From positions 1,263,912 to 1,327,911 of the forward strand of contig NW_023998434.1 of assembly GCF_014805625.2 (NCBI RefSeq): a stretch of DNA of 64,000 nt, read 5' to 3'. Position numbers and translations under genes: made by a program. Each line of letters starts with the position of its first letter. Positions within the stretch are counted from its first letter, which is position 1. The notes under the pieces are model-generated. The model did not search any database and was not told the origin of the DNA. It was given only the letters and a program-made list of their open reading frames with translations. This DNA is from Glossina fuscipes. Taxonomy: Eukaryota; Arthropoda; Insecta; Diptera; Glossinidae. This document shows positions 1-12,080 of the stretch, in pieces.

Positions 1-3000
1 AATTAAGGACTTGAGCAAAACAAAAAAGGAAAAAAAAGACACTTTTTACCCATTAAACGGTATGAAGCGAATAAAAATGATAAAATTGATTGAAGAGAAA
101 AAATTTGAAATAAAAGTTTTTAGTGAAGGGAAAAGTTATTTTATGCTTCTCTCGATCTTTTTTTTTGTTTTTTTTTTTAGAAAAAAAGTTTCCAATTAAA
201 AACTCTTTAATTGCAATTCTCTTCAAAACGTACGAACAATGTGATATATACGCATATGCATTACATATATATATATATATATATGTATGGAAACATTTAG
301 AAAAAGTTTATTAAAAAAATATATCGATACTAGAGCGAACGAACACAAGTTTGAATATAAAATTAGAAAAAGTAAGAATTCAACTAAAGATAATTTAGTG
401 CATTTACATATAAGCAAATATTTTTTTTTGCGGAGTGAAAGTGCAAAATGCAAGAGTTTGTGAAAATGCACACCAACGATGTTTCAAATCCACCTATATT
501 TTGCACAGGAAAACTTTCAGATATCATATGAAAAATGTTGTTTGCTGTTTGAGTGTATATGGTTGAGTTGCTTACACATCCATATCTACATATCTACATA
601 TATATATATATATATTTATTTATAGGTTTCGTTGTATGTATACATAAACAACTCATTTATCAAGGTTGCTGCTATGCTTGTCACTTTATATGCTATCGTT
701 ACGGTTGTTGCTGTTGTTGCCTGCCTAGATAAACGTATGCAATATCATATTAATAGTCGTAGATATATAAACTCAACAAACATCGTGTACGTGTATAAAT
801 AAATAATTTCATCTGGCAAGTACGATGGCGGTTTATTAAAACTTTTACGGGCATAAGTTTCTTAAAGCGCAAACTGTGATCAAAAAATGTTGGGTATTTT
901 TAAACAAAATTTCAGTTCTTCCTTCTCTTCATATTAAAGCACATCTTAAGATATTGCTTATCTCGGACGAGTACAGAAGTACACATATTTTAATTCAATT
1001 TCTGGAGGGAGAAGCAGCGATCATCTTTTCATATGCATGCAGATGCTCAAAAAGCTCTTCGATGTGCAAACTTAATTTTTGCAGCAGTCACATATATGCA
1101 GACAAATATGTTAGTTGTGGAATGAATTTTGTTAAATTGATTAGTCGAAAATCATTTCTAAACATTCCTGAATGAAATAGTGCCGTGTAACACAGTAAAG
1201 TTTGGTTTCTCTCTCCTTCTGTCTTTTCAAGTCACTCCCTGTTTCTCCCTTCCGGTCACTCTGTCACTCTCTCTCTCTCTTTCTCTCGACTTCTTTTCCT
1301 TTTAGCTTCACAGTTCACAAGGTTCCCATGTAATATCCCTTTTCGGCAGGACTTTAAGGATATATTCGAAAACCAATCAAAGAGTTTTTCCTTTTGTTTT
1401 TTTTTTTCATCTGAAATCGCTTGTGGCCGTTCCAGAGTTATACGAGTTTCATGACGAAGACTTTAATTTTTTTCCTTGTCCACTTGGAATGAAATCATAG
1501 CAAAGATAACTCTGAACTTGCATAACCTAATACAACTGTGAAGGTCATCGCGTTTTAATTTCAACTGATCAAGTCTTTGGCGGAAGAGCTGTAATAAGCG
1601 CCGAGGTTGTGAGGCAGATGAACGAACAAACGCAACCCCTTCGATATGGAAGTCGAATTGAAGAAACCCGGGTTCACTGCAAGCTTTCGCAATCGAATAT
1701 TTGAAATGAAAACGCAATCATAGTGACGTACGCTAAACAGCATTATACTGCCTCGTATTTAGTCGCTTAAGAAGACAGTAATCTTTCCCAACTGGTCTTT
1801 TTGCTAGTATTTCGTAGAGGTTTATCAAAAAGTTTTTATGGATTTTGATCTGCTCGACGTGTGTCAAAACGTATCGGTTTTTCAAAGCGAATGATATCAA
1901 AAGTTAACAAACTTCTGAATCTTGGCATATATTTTATTAATAAATGATTTGTGCAATAACATGAGTAATATGTTCCCTTAAGCACCTTACTTAGGAAATA
2001 AAGTCTGGGTTTCTTAGTCTTTGTAGACGGGGTTTAGGGTGAACTGAACAGAATGCATAGAAGACAAACAAGAATATTTGTCTGCTTTAGCGATGAATAT
2101 AGAAAACAAAGACGTATTAACATATATGTAATGGGGATTATACATGTAGATAAAGGAAAAAGTGTGTGTTTGCGAGAGTTTCAGAAGTGCGTGAGCATCC
2201 CTCGGCAATTTGCTTCTACAGCCGTTCGTGAAAAGCAACAGATTCTTGACCGCTACATTTCTAAAGAAGTATCTCGTATTTACCTTAAATATATTTCGTA
2301 AACTTTCTCCTCAATAAATCGTACTTTGATGCATTTTATCCCGAGAGAAAGTTAATCAAAAATGCTTTCGTGCACAGTTTTTTTTATATAATCGAGGTGT
2401 CTCTCTGGGCCCGCATGCCCACGAAAATCTCGCGATCATCCACAAAGGCTTTATACGATGCACGCACGCAGCTTATGTTAGTTAATTATATATGTGAATC
2501 TCATTAGACTTTGTTTTCAAAAGATCAGTTAACTTTCAATCTGAATTAACTAACTCAACTGCTGCGTCGACGTCTTCATGTGTAAGCCTCATAAAAATAC
2601 ATTTTGTCATATTTTTCCAAAAAAAAATAAAGTTATTTCCTTAACTTACAAGTTCATGATAAGTTCATCACACCACCAAGACCTTAAAAAGCAGTCTTAC
2701 ACACCGTTAAATTGTTCTCTTTATGTCATGTTTTTTTTTGCATCATTTTACCGTTTTCACATTATGAACTCTAAAAAATATTCAACAGTAAAAGCTACCT
2801 CCGGGAGAGGAAATTAAATCTAGTGCACACAATACTGCTGAAATTGAACTGAACGTAAAGAATGATATAAAAAAAAAAAAAACTTTGTATTATTTGCAAA
2901 CGTCTCACTTCAATACAGTACTATTATAGACGCTTGACAAGGTGACGAGAGAGAACAGAAAGTGCAACTAGAAATGTTGCGACGTGACCTCAACAAATTG

Positions 3001-3122
3001 TTTGACAGGAAAAATTTCAAAAATATTTTCAATGCATTCACACAATACATTTAATATAAAACGTAAAGTATTAAGCGAACTCTTTAGTATATTGTTCAGC
3101 ATTCCAAGTTAAAGAAGACTGA
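1..3122. other. AT-rich non-coding DNA
   Basis: Only T-runs, short TA repeats (about 261-284 and 597-616) and the CT tract at 1207-1305 stand out. A short frame just after a T-run at 1400-1490 reads LVAVPELYEFHDEDFNFF and looks protein-like, but it is too short to call. Confidence 0.5.
1207..1305. repeat. CT-rich tract
   Basis: Pyrimidine-rich stretch with (CT)n around 1268-1287. Confidence 0.7.
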
Positions 3123-3165
3123 ATGTATTATATTTGGTTATACGATCGAATCATTTATGACTTTA
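3123..3165 (+). repeat. Family B head-like fragment
   Basis: 'attatatttggttatacgatcgaatcatttatgac' closely parallels the 7011-7060 head fragment. It is short, so support is modest. Confidence 0.25.
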
Positions 3166-4064
3166 TCTCAAAACTGTCAAAAAAGTCAAAAAAAGTAAAA
3201 ACAAAAAAATTGAAATTTCAACTCTTTATAAGATTAGGTAGCAGCCACCGATATTTTCTTTATATTTGCACAGAGGCTATACAATCGACCAAAAGGATAT
3301 ACTTGGACATTGTAATCGCTATTCTCAGTTTATATTGTATGTACATGCACGTACTTACACCGACTTGGCTCCTCTTTAACCAGATACTAAAAGAATTTTT
3401 CATATCGACACGGATTGCGGTGAAGTAATTATTGATCTCTTGTTCAAAGTGTGTTTCTCAACTTCAATGGCACAGTTGATATTTTCACTTTTTTATGGAA
3501 TGATGTCTTAGTTGTGACAACTAAAAAATGGCAATAAAGCGAAACTAAAAACTTACATTTAAGGCCCCTCCTACAATACTCTTTGCGGTATGGCCCCTAC
3601 ATCATGTTCCCTCTTTGTTAATGCTAAGCCTACTACATTGATCAAGAATGTATATATAATTTATAGGATTTCTGGAGCCATCTTTCGGGTATTGACGGTC
3701 GGTTTTAACCAAACCGACAACAACGGACACCAAAATAATAAATAGACTTCAGATCGTATTATATAATCAGGAGCAGCAAATAAATGTAAGATTGTTGCAG
3801 CTTAAACGAAATATTCACTCCTTACGTAATTTGGGCTTATTATCTAATTCCGGGCATTTTTTGATTTACATTCATATATTTCATAATCTCTATTTTGAAA
3901 TGTTGTTATTGTTGTTGGTGAGATTATGTTAAACTTATACAACTTTTTGTTTGCACTTGATTTGTTAATCCTTATGTACGTCACAATGCTCAACAATGTA
4001 TAGTTATCTTCAATAAGCGCTTATATGTATGCACATGAACATGCATTTACTTATTACACATACT

Positions 4065-4067
<3 letters not shown>

Positions 4068-4097
<30 letters not shown>
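4068..4097. repeat. (TA)n microsatellite
   Basis: About 15 TA units. Confidence 0.9.
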
Positions 4098-4100
<3 letters not shown>

Positions 4101-5444
4101 CAATAATATACCAACAGAATGTTGAATCATGAAGGAACATGATTTATGATAGGGTTTCGCTTTCATTCTCATAAATTATATTGAAACAATGATAATAAAA
4201 GTGAAAATTAGACAAATTGAATATTTTTGCCCTAATAAATAATGAAAATCATTTGACGTTTATAACGATTCTTAGTTAAGGACAATTTCGTTTATTTAAC
4301 TTATAAATGTTATGCATTTGTAAATAATACTTTTGTAATAATAGAAATTGCACAAACAACTCATCGTCGTATTGCAGTGGCTTGTATACATCGCATATTT
4401 ATGCAAACATTTTCGTTTTTAAGATGATTCTTAACGAGTGGCTCTAGTAATTCGTAAATGCGTGCGTGCGTATATGTATGCATTTTCCAGCGTCTACCTC
4501 CCTTCAATGAATTACAAATACGAAAGTTCTATTCGTTAGGGCGTACTTTTCGTGTCCATCTACTCATCATTTCAAACAAACTAAATTATATATGTAAAAA
4601 TTTTTGTGGCAACAAAGGCATTTTCCTCGATCCAAACGATGCCTTAAACCAATATCTGTCTCCCATGTATCTGTAATGTAATGTTTCTAAGATGTTGTTT
4701 GTATAGAGATGCTCCGAACGGCGTTATATTCATTTCGAAGACCAAATTGCTTGACATTTCAGAGTTCTCTCTTGATTCTTTCAAATTGAAGGACTTTAGC
4801 ATCCGTAAGATGAACAGACGAAAAGGACTGATATCAGGTCTTGGTATCTAAACAGCTTAACAGCTTGAAAGCTCGTTCAATCCAATCTTGTGCCCATTGA
4901 CATTTGTGACAAACTCTCTCAAGCTCTCTCATCGCCATTAATAGATATAGATATATATATATTTCTTAGTTTATTTGAAGCTTCGTTTATCTGATTTGTC
5001 ATAGTCGTCGATCTCCTTATGTCAAAGTCTCTAATGTAAATTTTTGTATTAAAAAAAAAAAAAGAAGAAAAAAACTTAAGAACGGAATGGATAAACTAGT
5101 TCATCTCTCTTTCTCTCTGTTAGTCGGTACATAGAGATGTACTTCAAAAGGCCTACAATTACTTTTTCTCAAAATGAATTTGACATACATCTGCATGTCT
5201 TTTATAATTGTGTATGTGTATTGCGTATATATATATATATATATTTTACTGTCAATTTTCTCTAAATTATAGCTTGAGTGTGCATTGCAATTGACCTAAA
5301 TTTTCTTTTTTTTTTTTTAAATTAAAGATCATTTACGTAAATATAATGAATTAAATGCAGTTTATTTAAAAATGCCGAAGACAAAAATTATATTATAATG
5401 GTAAATGTTTAAATATGCGTTTATGTTTATATGCACATAGTAGA

Positions 5445-5473
5445 ACACATGTATATATTGTATATACATGTGT
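5445..5473. repeat. Perfect 13-bp inverted repeat with 3-base loop
   Basis: Arms ACACATGTATATA and TATATACATGTGT flank TTG. The pairing is perfect and includes non-AT bases, unlike the simple (TA)n tracts nearby. Possible cruciform or hairpin; no function is implied. Confidence 0.8.
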
Positions 5474-6035
5474 GCGATAGCAATTAGTACGGCCTAGAAA
5501 TATCATAGTTTTTAAATAAATAAATAAAATTGTAAAATTGTTACAACAAGTAACACGCATATTTATACATATTTTAGAAGATAAAAATTAAAAAGAGAAA
5601 TATGTTCGCCTTGGGCTATATAATGATTTTTTTTTTTTTTTTTTTACATCTAATAATCAAAGAATGACATGCACAAGTTTCGCTTTTGTTTTCGTTGAGA
5701 AGATTCCAAAATATTTATCAGATCGAACAAGTAAGAAAGTTATATACGACGAGGGACAAATCTCGCTTACCCACCACTATGTTGTTCGCATTCTACTCTT
5801 CAAGTTCTCTTTTTTTTGATACCCATATCGCTGAAAAGAAAAAATCAATCCACCAGGTCCGAGCTGTCTACCACAGCCATTTTAAAATTAACCCATTTTT
5901 AGGCAGATAATATATCTTCGTTTGAGGAGTGTACAAAATAGTTTTCTAATGTTTGCCTTACGATAACCATAACCATAATACTTTAAAAAAGAGAAAAAAA
6001 TTAATTTTAATTATTCATAACTTTGTGTAGACAGG

Positions 6036-6420
6036 GCCGATTGGTTCCATCTTCGGACCTAGCAAGTAAAATGTCTCGCAAAGCAAATGTGGTATATTTC
6101 AAACTTCTAACTTGAGTAATTTCAAACTAACGAGTAAAAATTCCGAAATTTTTGTTAAAAAAAAACTCGGTTGCGTTCAGTTTACACTCCATTGCGCCCT
6201 TCTGCTCTGACCAATGTGATCCATTTTCAATATTAACCTGCGTGCAGAAACTTCCAATGGTTCTACGAAATTTGAAATTGATATTTTCATTTTTGCGGTC
6301 AGGAGAGTGCCAACAACACACATCATACGGACACACGGACGGACAGACATGTGCAAATTCAACTCAGGATTTCACGCTGATCAAGAATATATATGCTTTA
6401 TAGGGTCTCTGAAGCATTTT
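6036..6420 (-). mobile_element. Interspersed repeat family A, copy 1 (DINE-1/Helitron-like)
   Basis: Reverse-complemented, this segment aligns along its length with 41931-42275. The best block is the 'gaccctataaag...atatattcttgatca.cgtgaaatcct' stretch, where about 50 bases match with only a few differences. It also has the CCGTCCGTGTGTCCG core seen in DINE-1/INE-1-type elements of flies. No transposase ORF is present, so it would be non-autonomous. The family assignment is by resemblance of the core motifs only. Confidence 0.55.
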
Positions 6421-6530
6421 TGCGATCAGGGCAGTGCCAACAACACACACCACACAGACGGACAGGCATGGCTAAATCAACTCAGGATTTCACGCTTACG
6501 TTTGGGTGTTACATATGTTATAGTAAAAAC
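6421..6530 (-). repeat. Partial tandem duplication of the family A core
   Basis: The block beginning gtgccaacaacacaca at 6307 recurs at 6434, and ctcaggatttcacgct at 6363 recurs at 6481. The offset falls from 127 to 118 bases because of a roughly 9-base deletion in the second copy. This is a local duplication within copy 1. Confidence 0.6.
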
Positions 6531-7010
6531 ACCAGGTGAGTGCACCCCCATCTTATAGTGGCGTGTATAAAAAGAAAGATATATATATATATGTATTACA
6601 TACATACATACAAAGGTTAAATGTGTTCGTCTATGCATTCTTGCGACTGTCAACCATTCTTGTAACCGTCACGATCGCAAAAATGGAGATAGACAGTTGA
6701 AATTTTGTGAAAGGGTACATTTTGTCCTTCTCACCGGTCGCAAGTCATTGGAGAAATGTAATAAGTTTTTTTCTTTCATTTTTCTTTTCTCCTTGATATC
6801 AAGTCGAAGGTGAAATAGTTAGTCTCCCTTACAATATCAACTTTCTAATAAATCAAGGTTGTTAAGTCACGCAAACCATAAGCAAAAAAATACCTTCTGA
6901 CGTCTCTATGATGTAACTGGCCGGATACACCTGCCAGTCTTGGAATTATTGGCTATTATTATTATTCGTTCATAAAGTGGCCTTTAAATAGATTGAATAA
7001 AATGGAAAAA

Positions 7011-7060
7011 AGAAAGTAAGGAAATTATATTCGACTATGACCGAATCATTTATATCCACC
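7011..7060 (+). repeat. Family B head fragment
   Basis: AAGTAAGGAAATTATATTCG followed by 'actatgaccgaatcatttatatcc' matches the family B head; the body is missing and poly-A begins about 30 bases on. Confidence 0.4.
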
Positions 7061-7582
7061 ACTTTTACCTTAAAGAAGGCTGAACATAAAAAAAAAAAAA
7101 AAAAAATGAAAATACCGAACTTCGATACTCTCTAGCGTAGACGTTGACATCATAGATGAACATATTTATGTGGAATAGTTGCTGATGTTGATTTATTGAC
7201 TTAACATTGCTGGCTGCTGCAAAGCATTAAACTCTCCAATTAAAATTATATATCATACATTGGCTTGCAAAATAATTCATGCATTACGGTTTATAAAGAC
7301 ATAAATTTATTAAGTTATGGAGTTTTCCAGTGGAAAAGCCTTTAGTCAAATTTGAAATCATTTTCAACAGCTTATTTTTGCATACTTGTAAATTTTTAAT
7401 GTTTATTGTGGGCAGCAATTATACCTAAATGGACAGACGTATATAATATAATAAATTGAAAAAACGACCTTACATAAGAGAAACTTATTTACACTGCTCC
7501 AATATTGAATTTGTGTTTATTTTAAGGTAAAGCATTTTTATCGTCAATATTGAATTTGTTATATTCTACATAGGTCGTGCTG

Positions 7583-7870
7583 CAAGGGTATATTAAATTT
7601 GTGCGGATGTATGTAACACTCAGACGGCCAGTATCAGATAAACCCACCTTTTATTATAACGATGAAATTAGAACCGTTTTCTGAATTGATCTATCCTTGT
7701 CTGTCCGTATGTCTGTTTTGTTTTCTTGCCTTTAACTTACAGGTCGTAATATTTGGGATAGATTAATGAAATTTGGTACATCGACATGTTTCATGACCCC
7801 AGGATGACCACTATAGAAAATGTTTTGGACCCTATGTAGCGCCGTATTTTGAAAAGTTTTTATATGAATA
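7583..7870 (+). mobile_element. Interspersed repeat family C, copy 1
   Basis: 'gcaagggtatattaaatttgtgcggatgtatgtaac' followed by 'agataaacccaccttttattataacgatgaaatta' and 'ctgaattgatctatccttgtctgtccgta'. The order and spacing are matched by 10003-10130. It contains a TGTCTGTCCGTATGTCTG core like that of family A. No ORF. Confidence 0.45.
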
Positions 7871-8037
7871 ACTGCATTAAGCCCGGTGGTGTAAGGTATT
7901 TAACGGTGGGCCGTGGTGTGCGTTTTTACTACATTGAATACGATTGCGACGAATTGAAACGTTGTTATCCAACATAACTTCCAAGTATTTAATGTGATTG
8001 AAAAAAGGAATTTCATGACCTTGAATTGTCCAACTAA

Positions 8038-8063
8038 AAATTGAATTGAATTGAATTGAATTT
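8038..8063. repeat. (TTGAA)n pentanucleotide repeat
   Basis: About five TTGAA units. Confidence 0.85.
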
Positions 8064-8483
8064 TGAAAGGAAGTCGATTAAAGGAATTTTACGTAATGAC
8101 CGAACAAGCGAATAAGCATTTGTCCGCTCATACCAAGAAAACCTTTTGTGTAAAATTCACAAAATATCAAATAACTAGCAAAGGAAAATATTCGAGAAAT
8201 CAAACTCGTAAGTAAGGATATCTCTATTATCGGACCTTAAGGATATAAAATTAAATGTTGCCTTTAGCTGAAGACTGGAGACGATGTTAATAGTCTACAC
8301 ACATTTTAAGCAAGTAAAAGATGAGTTCATTATAATGTCCTGCATGAGTGGTATAAGATCAAAACTTTCCTTAGATTATTTAAGCTTGTACTTAAATAAT
8401 ATAAATATAAATAATTAATAAATGATATATAGCTTCGGCTATCAAGTCCCTTGCCTTTGTGTATTTGTATGTATATATGTATG

Positions 8484-8490
8484 TGTGTAT

Positions 8491-8523
<33 letters not shown>
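8484..8523. repeat. (GT)n microsatellite
   Basis: GT repeat with some A interruptions, pure from about 8497. Confidence 0.9.
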
Positions 8524-8806
8524 GTTTTGTATACACTATCAACTTTATCAAAATCTAGAAAGGAGTTGAAGATAATAAATAAGGAAATGATTACTATCCT
8601 GTACTGTTGTAAACTTTACCGTTACTGTTAAAATCTTGACTTTTAGAAACTATATATGTGTATGTATAAAAACAAATATATTTACATTGGTTTTCATGCA
8701 GTTTCTCTATCCCTCTATATATATATACATATGTATTATTGTCCAAACAAAAGTGATGTGTATCTGAGAAGAAAATACATTTGTGTGTGCTTGAAAGTGT
8801 ATAGCA

Positions 8807-8808
<2 letters not shown>

Positions 8809-8848
<40 letters not shown>
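8809..8848. repeat. (TA)n microsatellite
   Basis: About 20 TA units; the Tyr/Ile-rich open frames on both strands are artefacts of it. Confidence 0.9.
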
Positions 8849-8851
<3 letters not shown>

Positions 8852-9051
8852 AAATGAAAAACCAAACCGTGATAGTGGTAGTTATCGTTTTGCAAAGGAA
8901 ACATACAAAACAAATGAAAATAAATATAAGCAAATAAACAAACAAATACGTAAACATTAACATTACTATGAAACTCGGTATACAAAGAATAAAAGAGAAA
9001 AACGGTCTGGCTGGCAAAAGTGATAAAAAGTTAAGTTTTACTATATTACGT

Positions 9052-9117
9052 ACTATGTATATACATATATATATACATATATATATATATATGATGAATG
9101 TATATATATATATACAT
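9052..9117. repeat. (TA)n/(TACA)n compound repeat
   Basis: Compound TATATACA tract, able to fold on itself. Confidence 0.8.
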
Positions 9118-9265
9118 TTTCGTGTTGGTTATGTTTTATTTACATAATTGTCTTCTTTTACGAGTATGAATAACAGCCTGTAATAACAATTTTCATTTTA
9201 ACTCTTACAATAGTATAGTGTCCGATTCCAAAGCGGCGAATTAGTGCTTCCTTGCTTTCATTATC

Positions 9266-9294
9266 CTTTACTTTACTTTACTTTACTTTACTTA
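9266..9294. repeat. (TTTAC)n pentanucleotide repeat
   Basis: Five to six TTTAC units. Confidence 0.9.
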
Positions 9295-9956
9295 CACACC
9301 GTAAATATGAATTCATGTTGCGGAGCAGTAAATAAATCCACATAGAACGAGTATGTAATTTTCGTTTTAAATTCTTTTTAATGTAGTAAGTAAGAGCAGA
9401 ACATGCTAATGGCTGCGGAATTACAATTTCTCTTGCGGCTTTAGGGAATAGTGATTTTTCGAAGAACAAATGTGATCAAAATGCGCTTTTCATTAAATGT
9501 TTACATTGTAACCATTTAAAGTCCATCCCTTTTAATGGAGAAAAACAGATATATATGCATATATATATATACTGATATATATATTTTATTATAACCTGTA
9601 TTGGCTACTTACCTACTTATTGCATATCTTATTTAAAAACAAAAATTTATTTTGTATTGTTTCGACACAACGTAAAACTAATCTAGAAATAAATATAATA
9701 CATCGTTCAATAAGGTCATAGGATACCTAAAATGACTGAAACTTTGTGTGTATTTGGAATCATTTCTTTTAAAGGATGGTACTATTTAAAAATTTCATGG
9801 TTTCGTCAATAGTCACTCTACATCTATACGCATCCGACGAACTTATTGAGTAATGTATTATTGAACACTTCTATTTTTATATAAGTGTTAATTTAAGCCA
9901 ATTTTTAATTAAGGCAGACATATATTTTTGCCGAGGTCTTTCTAAATGTCCCTCCT

Positions 9957-9982
9957 AAAAAAAAAAAAAAAAAAAAAAAAAA
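9957..9982. repeat. Poly-A tract (26 A)
   Basis: Uninterrupted A run, 20 bases before family C copy 2. Confidence 0.95.
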
Positions 9983-10002
9983 TTGTGCACTACACCATTT
10001 AT

Positions 10003-10330
10003 GGCAAAGGATATATTAAGTTGGTGCGGACGTACGTCACATGCAGAAGAGCTTTAAATAGACCCGCCTTTTCTTACATCGATCGATTCAGGAATCCCAA
10101 TTTGAACTGATCTAAGCCTGTGTGTCCTTCTGACGTCTGTCCATGTTGTTCGGGTACAATCTGTAGATCTGCGGATCAGTGCCGTGTTTTGCGTGCGAAC
10201 ACGAAAATTGTTCAGATCGGTCCAGTTCTTCGACCACTCCCCAAACACAGCCCTATTCTGGAAAGTCGTTGTATGGAAAAAATTATAATTTTCAAAATTT
10301 TTCAGCAAAAGTGGCTAAATAGTAGTAGTA
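10003..10330 (+). mobile_element. Interspersed repeat family C, copy 2
   Basis: 'gcaaaggatatattaagttggtgcggacgtacgtcac' and 'aatagacccgccttttcttacatcgatcgat' align with copy 1, as does 'aactgatctaagcctgtgtgtcc'. The short open frames on both strands here are repeat sequence. Confidence 0.45.
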
Positions 10331-10543
10331 TTTTGGCATTCTAAATTGGTATGAAAACTTTGACCAGGCTGAGGCAATTTTTGAAATTCGTACGACAAAA
10401 AGTATAATTTTTAATGCTTCATGATGAAAATTATCCAAGTTTTCCGCATTCTTCCTCCGAAAGCGCAGCCTCAGCCCTCTGAGAATTTCAATTAGAAATC
10501 TACCTACGAATATTTCGTTAAAATATATTGAAAACGTGTTACT

Positions 10544-10570
10544 TGCTTACCTGCGAGGAGATATGTTTTT
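10544..10570 (-). other. Candidate recursive splice site, minus strand
   Basis: The minus strand reads ATATCTCCTCGCAG|GTAAGC with the junction at 10551/10550. The pyrimidine tract is shorter and less pure than at the 27.6 kb site. The strand matches that of the signal-peptide exon at 57.6 kb, whose long first intron would cross this point. The function is inferred from the motif only. Confidence 0.25.
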
Positions 10571-11368
10571 TTATAAAACACAAAATAAAAATTAATGTTT
10601 TCACTATGCATCGGCGCGAGCTCGAATGATGATAATTGCACATACTTTTATTATCTATTGAATTATAAGCTTATTCCGATAAACAAAGATTAACACAAAT
10701 GAAGAAGAAAGGGAGAATATATTTACATAAGAGTGGATAGTAAATTCAAACATAATTTCCCATTAATTTTTATGCAGAATAAATAAAATTATATATGCGC
10801 ATATAAATATTCGTCAGAAATACGTGAACATAGCACAAGCAAGCGTAAATAACTCTATTCTTATTTACATGTGTGAAAGTTGTATACCGAAAGTTGGCAA
10901 AAAAAACTTTATTTATACAGTATCTGAATCTATTTTGATGACTATTGTGTGCCTAATCGAGTTCCTTCTTCCGCTTACAACCTCTAACGTTTCAAGCATA
11001 ATACATCAGAATTGAGTAGAAGTTTACTTTAGAAGTGAAAGAAAAATGTTACACAAAAAATTTGATATAAAATGAATGGTTGAGAGATTTTTAAAACAGA
11101 AACAAAATTCGCGCATAATTCTTAGAAATATCCCTTGGAAGCTCTATTAATTATATAAAAGCTCTCCTAAATGCTATTAAGCTTTTTCATTGCAATAAAA
11201 CACTGGTCCCTTACTCGTAGCGAAACTTAGTAAACTGTCTCGTAATTGAAAATGTATGAGAAAAAAAAAAACAAAGTTATTTCTAATTTAAAATAACAAC
11301 CGATTAGTAAAAATAGTAAAGTAGAAGTTTTAAAAAATAATTAGGGGTCCATATGAATATTATTTTGA

Positions 11369-11566
11369 ACTTGTGAACTCTTAACAGCAATTTGTAATAA
11401 TTTTGGTAAACTAACTGGGAAACGTGGTAAGAAATGCCAGAAGAACAAGAGGAAGAGTGGCGAAAAACGGCCTTTCAGTTCTCACGTCAGGATTGATCCA
11501 GATGAAGGGAACGGATCTGGTGAAGAGGAAATGGAACATCGTGGCAACAAGCCTGATGTTTTATAA
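11369..11566 (+). other. Coding-like open frame in a GC-richer block
   Basis: A 65-codon frame with no ATG before its last third encodes a strongly basic stretch (GKRGKKCQKNKRKSGEKR), then SSHVRIDPDEGNGSGEEEME and a stop at 11564-11566. The basic-then-acidic composition and the GC content (close to 50 percent against roughly one third around it) stand out. The same block (11425-12080) continues without stops on the minus strand at 11622-11951. No family recognised; a transposon fragment or partial retrocopy is as likely as an exon. Confidence 0.18.
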
Positions 11567-12080
11567 TCGCTTTTTGAACTGAAAACGCATAGGGAAAAGA
11601 GGGCAGCCTCTTTTTTGCTTCTCAGACATGGGCCACATCTAATGGGGAGAATAGAAAATAGCGACTGGGGAGATAAAGAGAAGCCATAGTAGTGTCACAC
11701 CAGCTTTGGATCTTCTTGCCTGAGTAGCAAAGGATAAAAACGGTAAACGAAGAGGGATAGTGGTGCGCAATCATCCTTCTCGAGCTACAAAACCGTTCTA
11801 CAGCTAACAAACAATCTAGATGTCCACAGCTAAAATCATTAGTCTTTTTCGACACCCTGGTGGAGAAGTCATCACCAAAAATTTCGCGTAGCATGTGCAT
11901 GTGTTGCATGGAAAAGCAGGGTTCACCGTATAGAGAAGGGGAAGTTGGCACCGGAGTCTTGATTCTAAAAGCCCGAAAATTATGGATTATTGCCGCATAA
12001 AGACTTACTTAGCTCTAGAAGCCCTATGGGGGAGATGCCTGGCCAACTTAGTGCGGTCTTACTAAATGAAATGAGTCGTA
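11567..12080. other. GC-richer anomalous block, possible degraded mobile element
   Basis: This stretch keeps the raised GC of the preceding frame. On the minus strand it holds a 109-codon open frame (11622-11951) with Cys/His-containing segments such as FSCGHLDCLLAVERF. No terminal repeats, target-site duplication or recognisable transposase motif were seen, so the element type is left open. Confidence 0.2.

Larger units (their letters stand above)
3170..6030. other. AT-rich non-coding DNA
   Basis: Simple repeats and the 5445-5473 hairpin; no gene seen. Confidence 0.55.

Noticed and set aside
9603..9625. Minus-strand AG|GTAAGT motif (plus ACTTACCTACTT)
   Set aside because: The upstream side on the minus strand is purine-rich, so it is at best a donor and not a recursive site.
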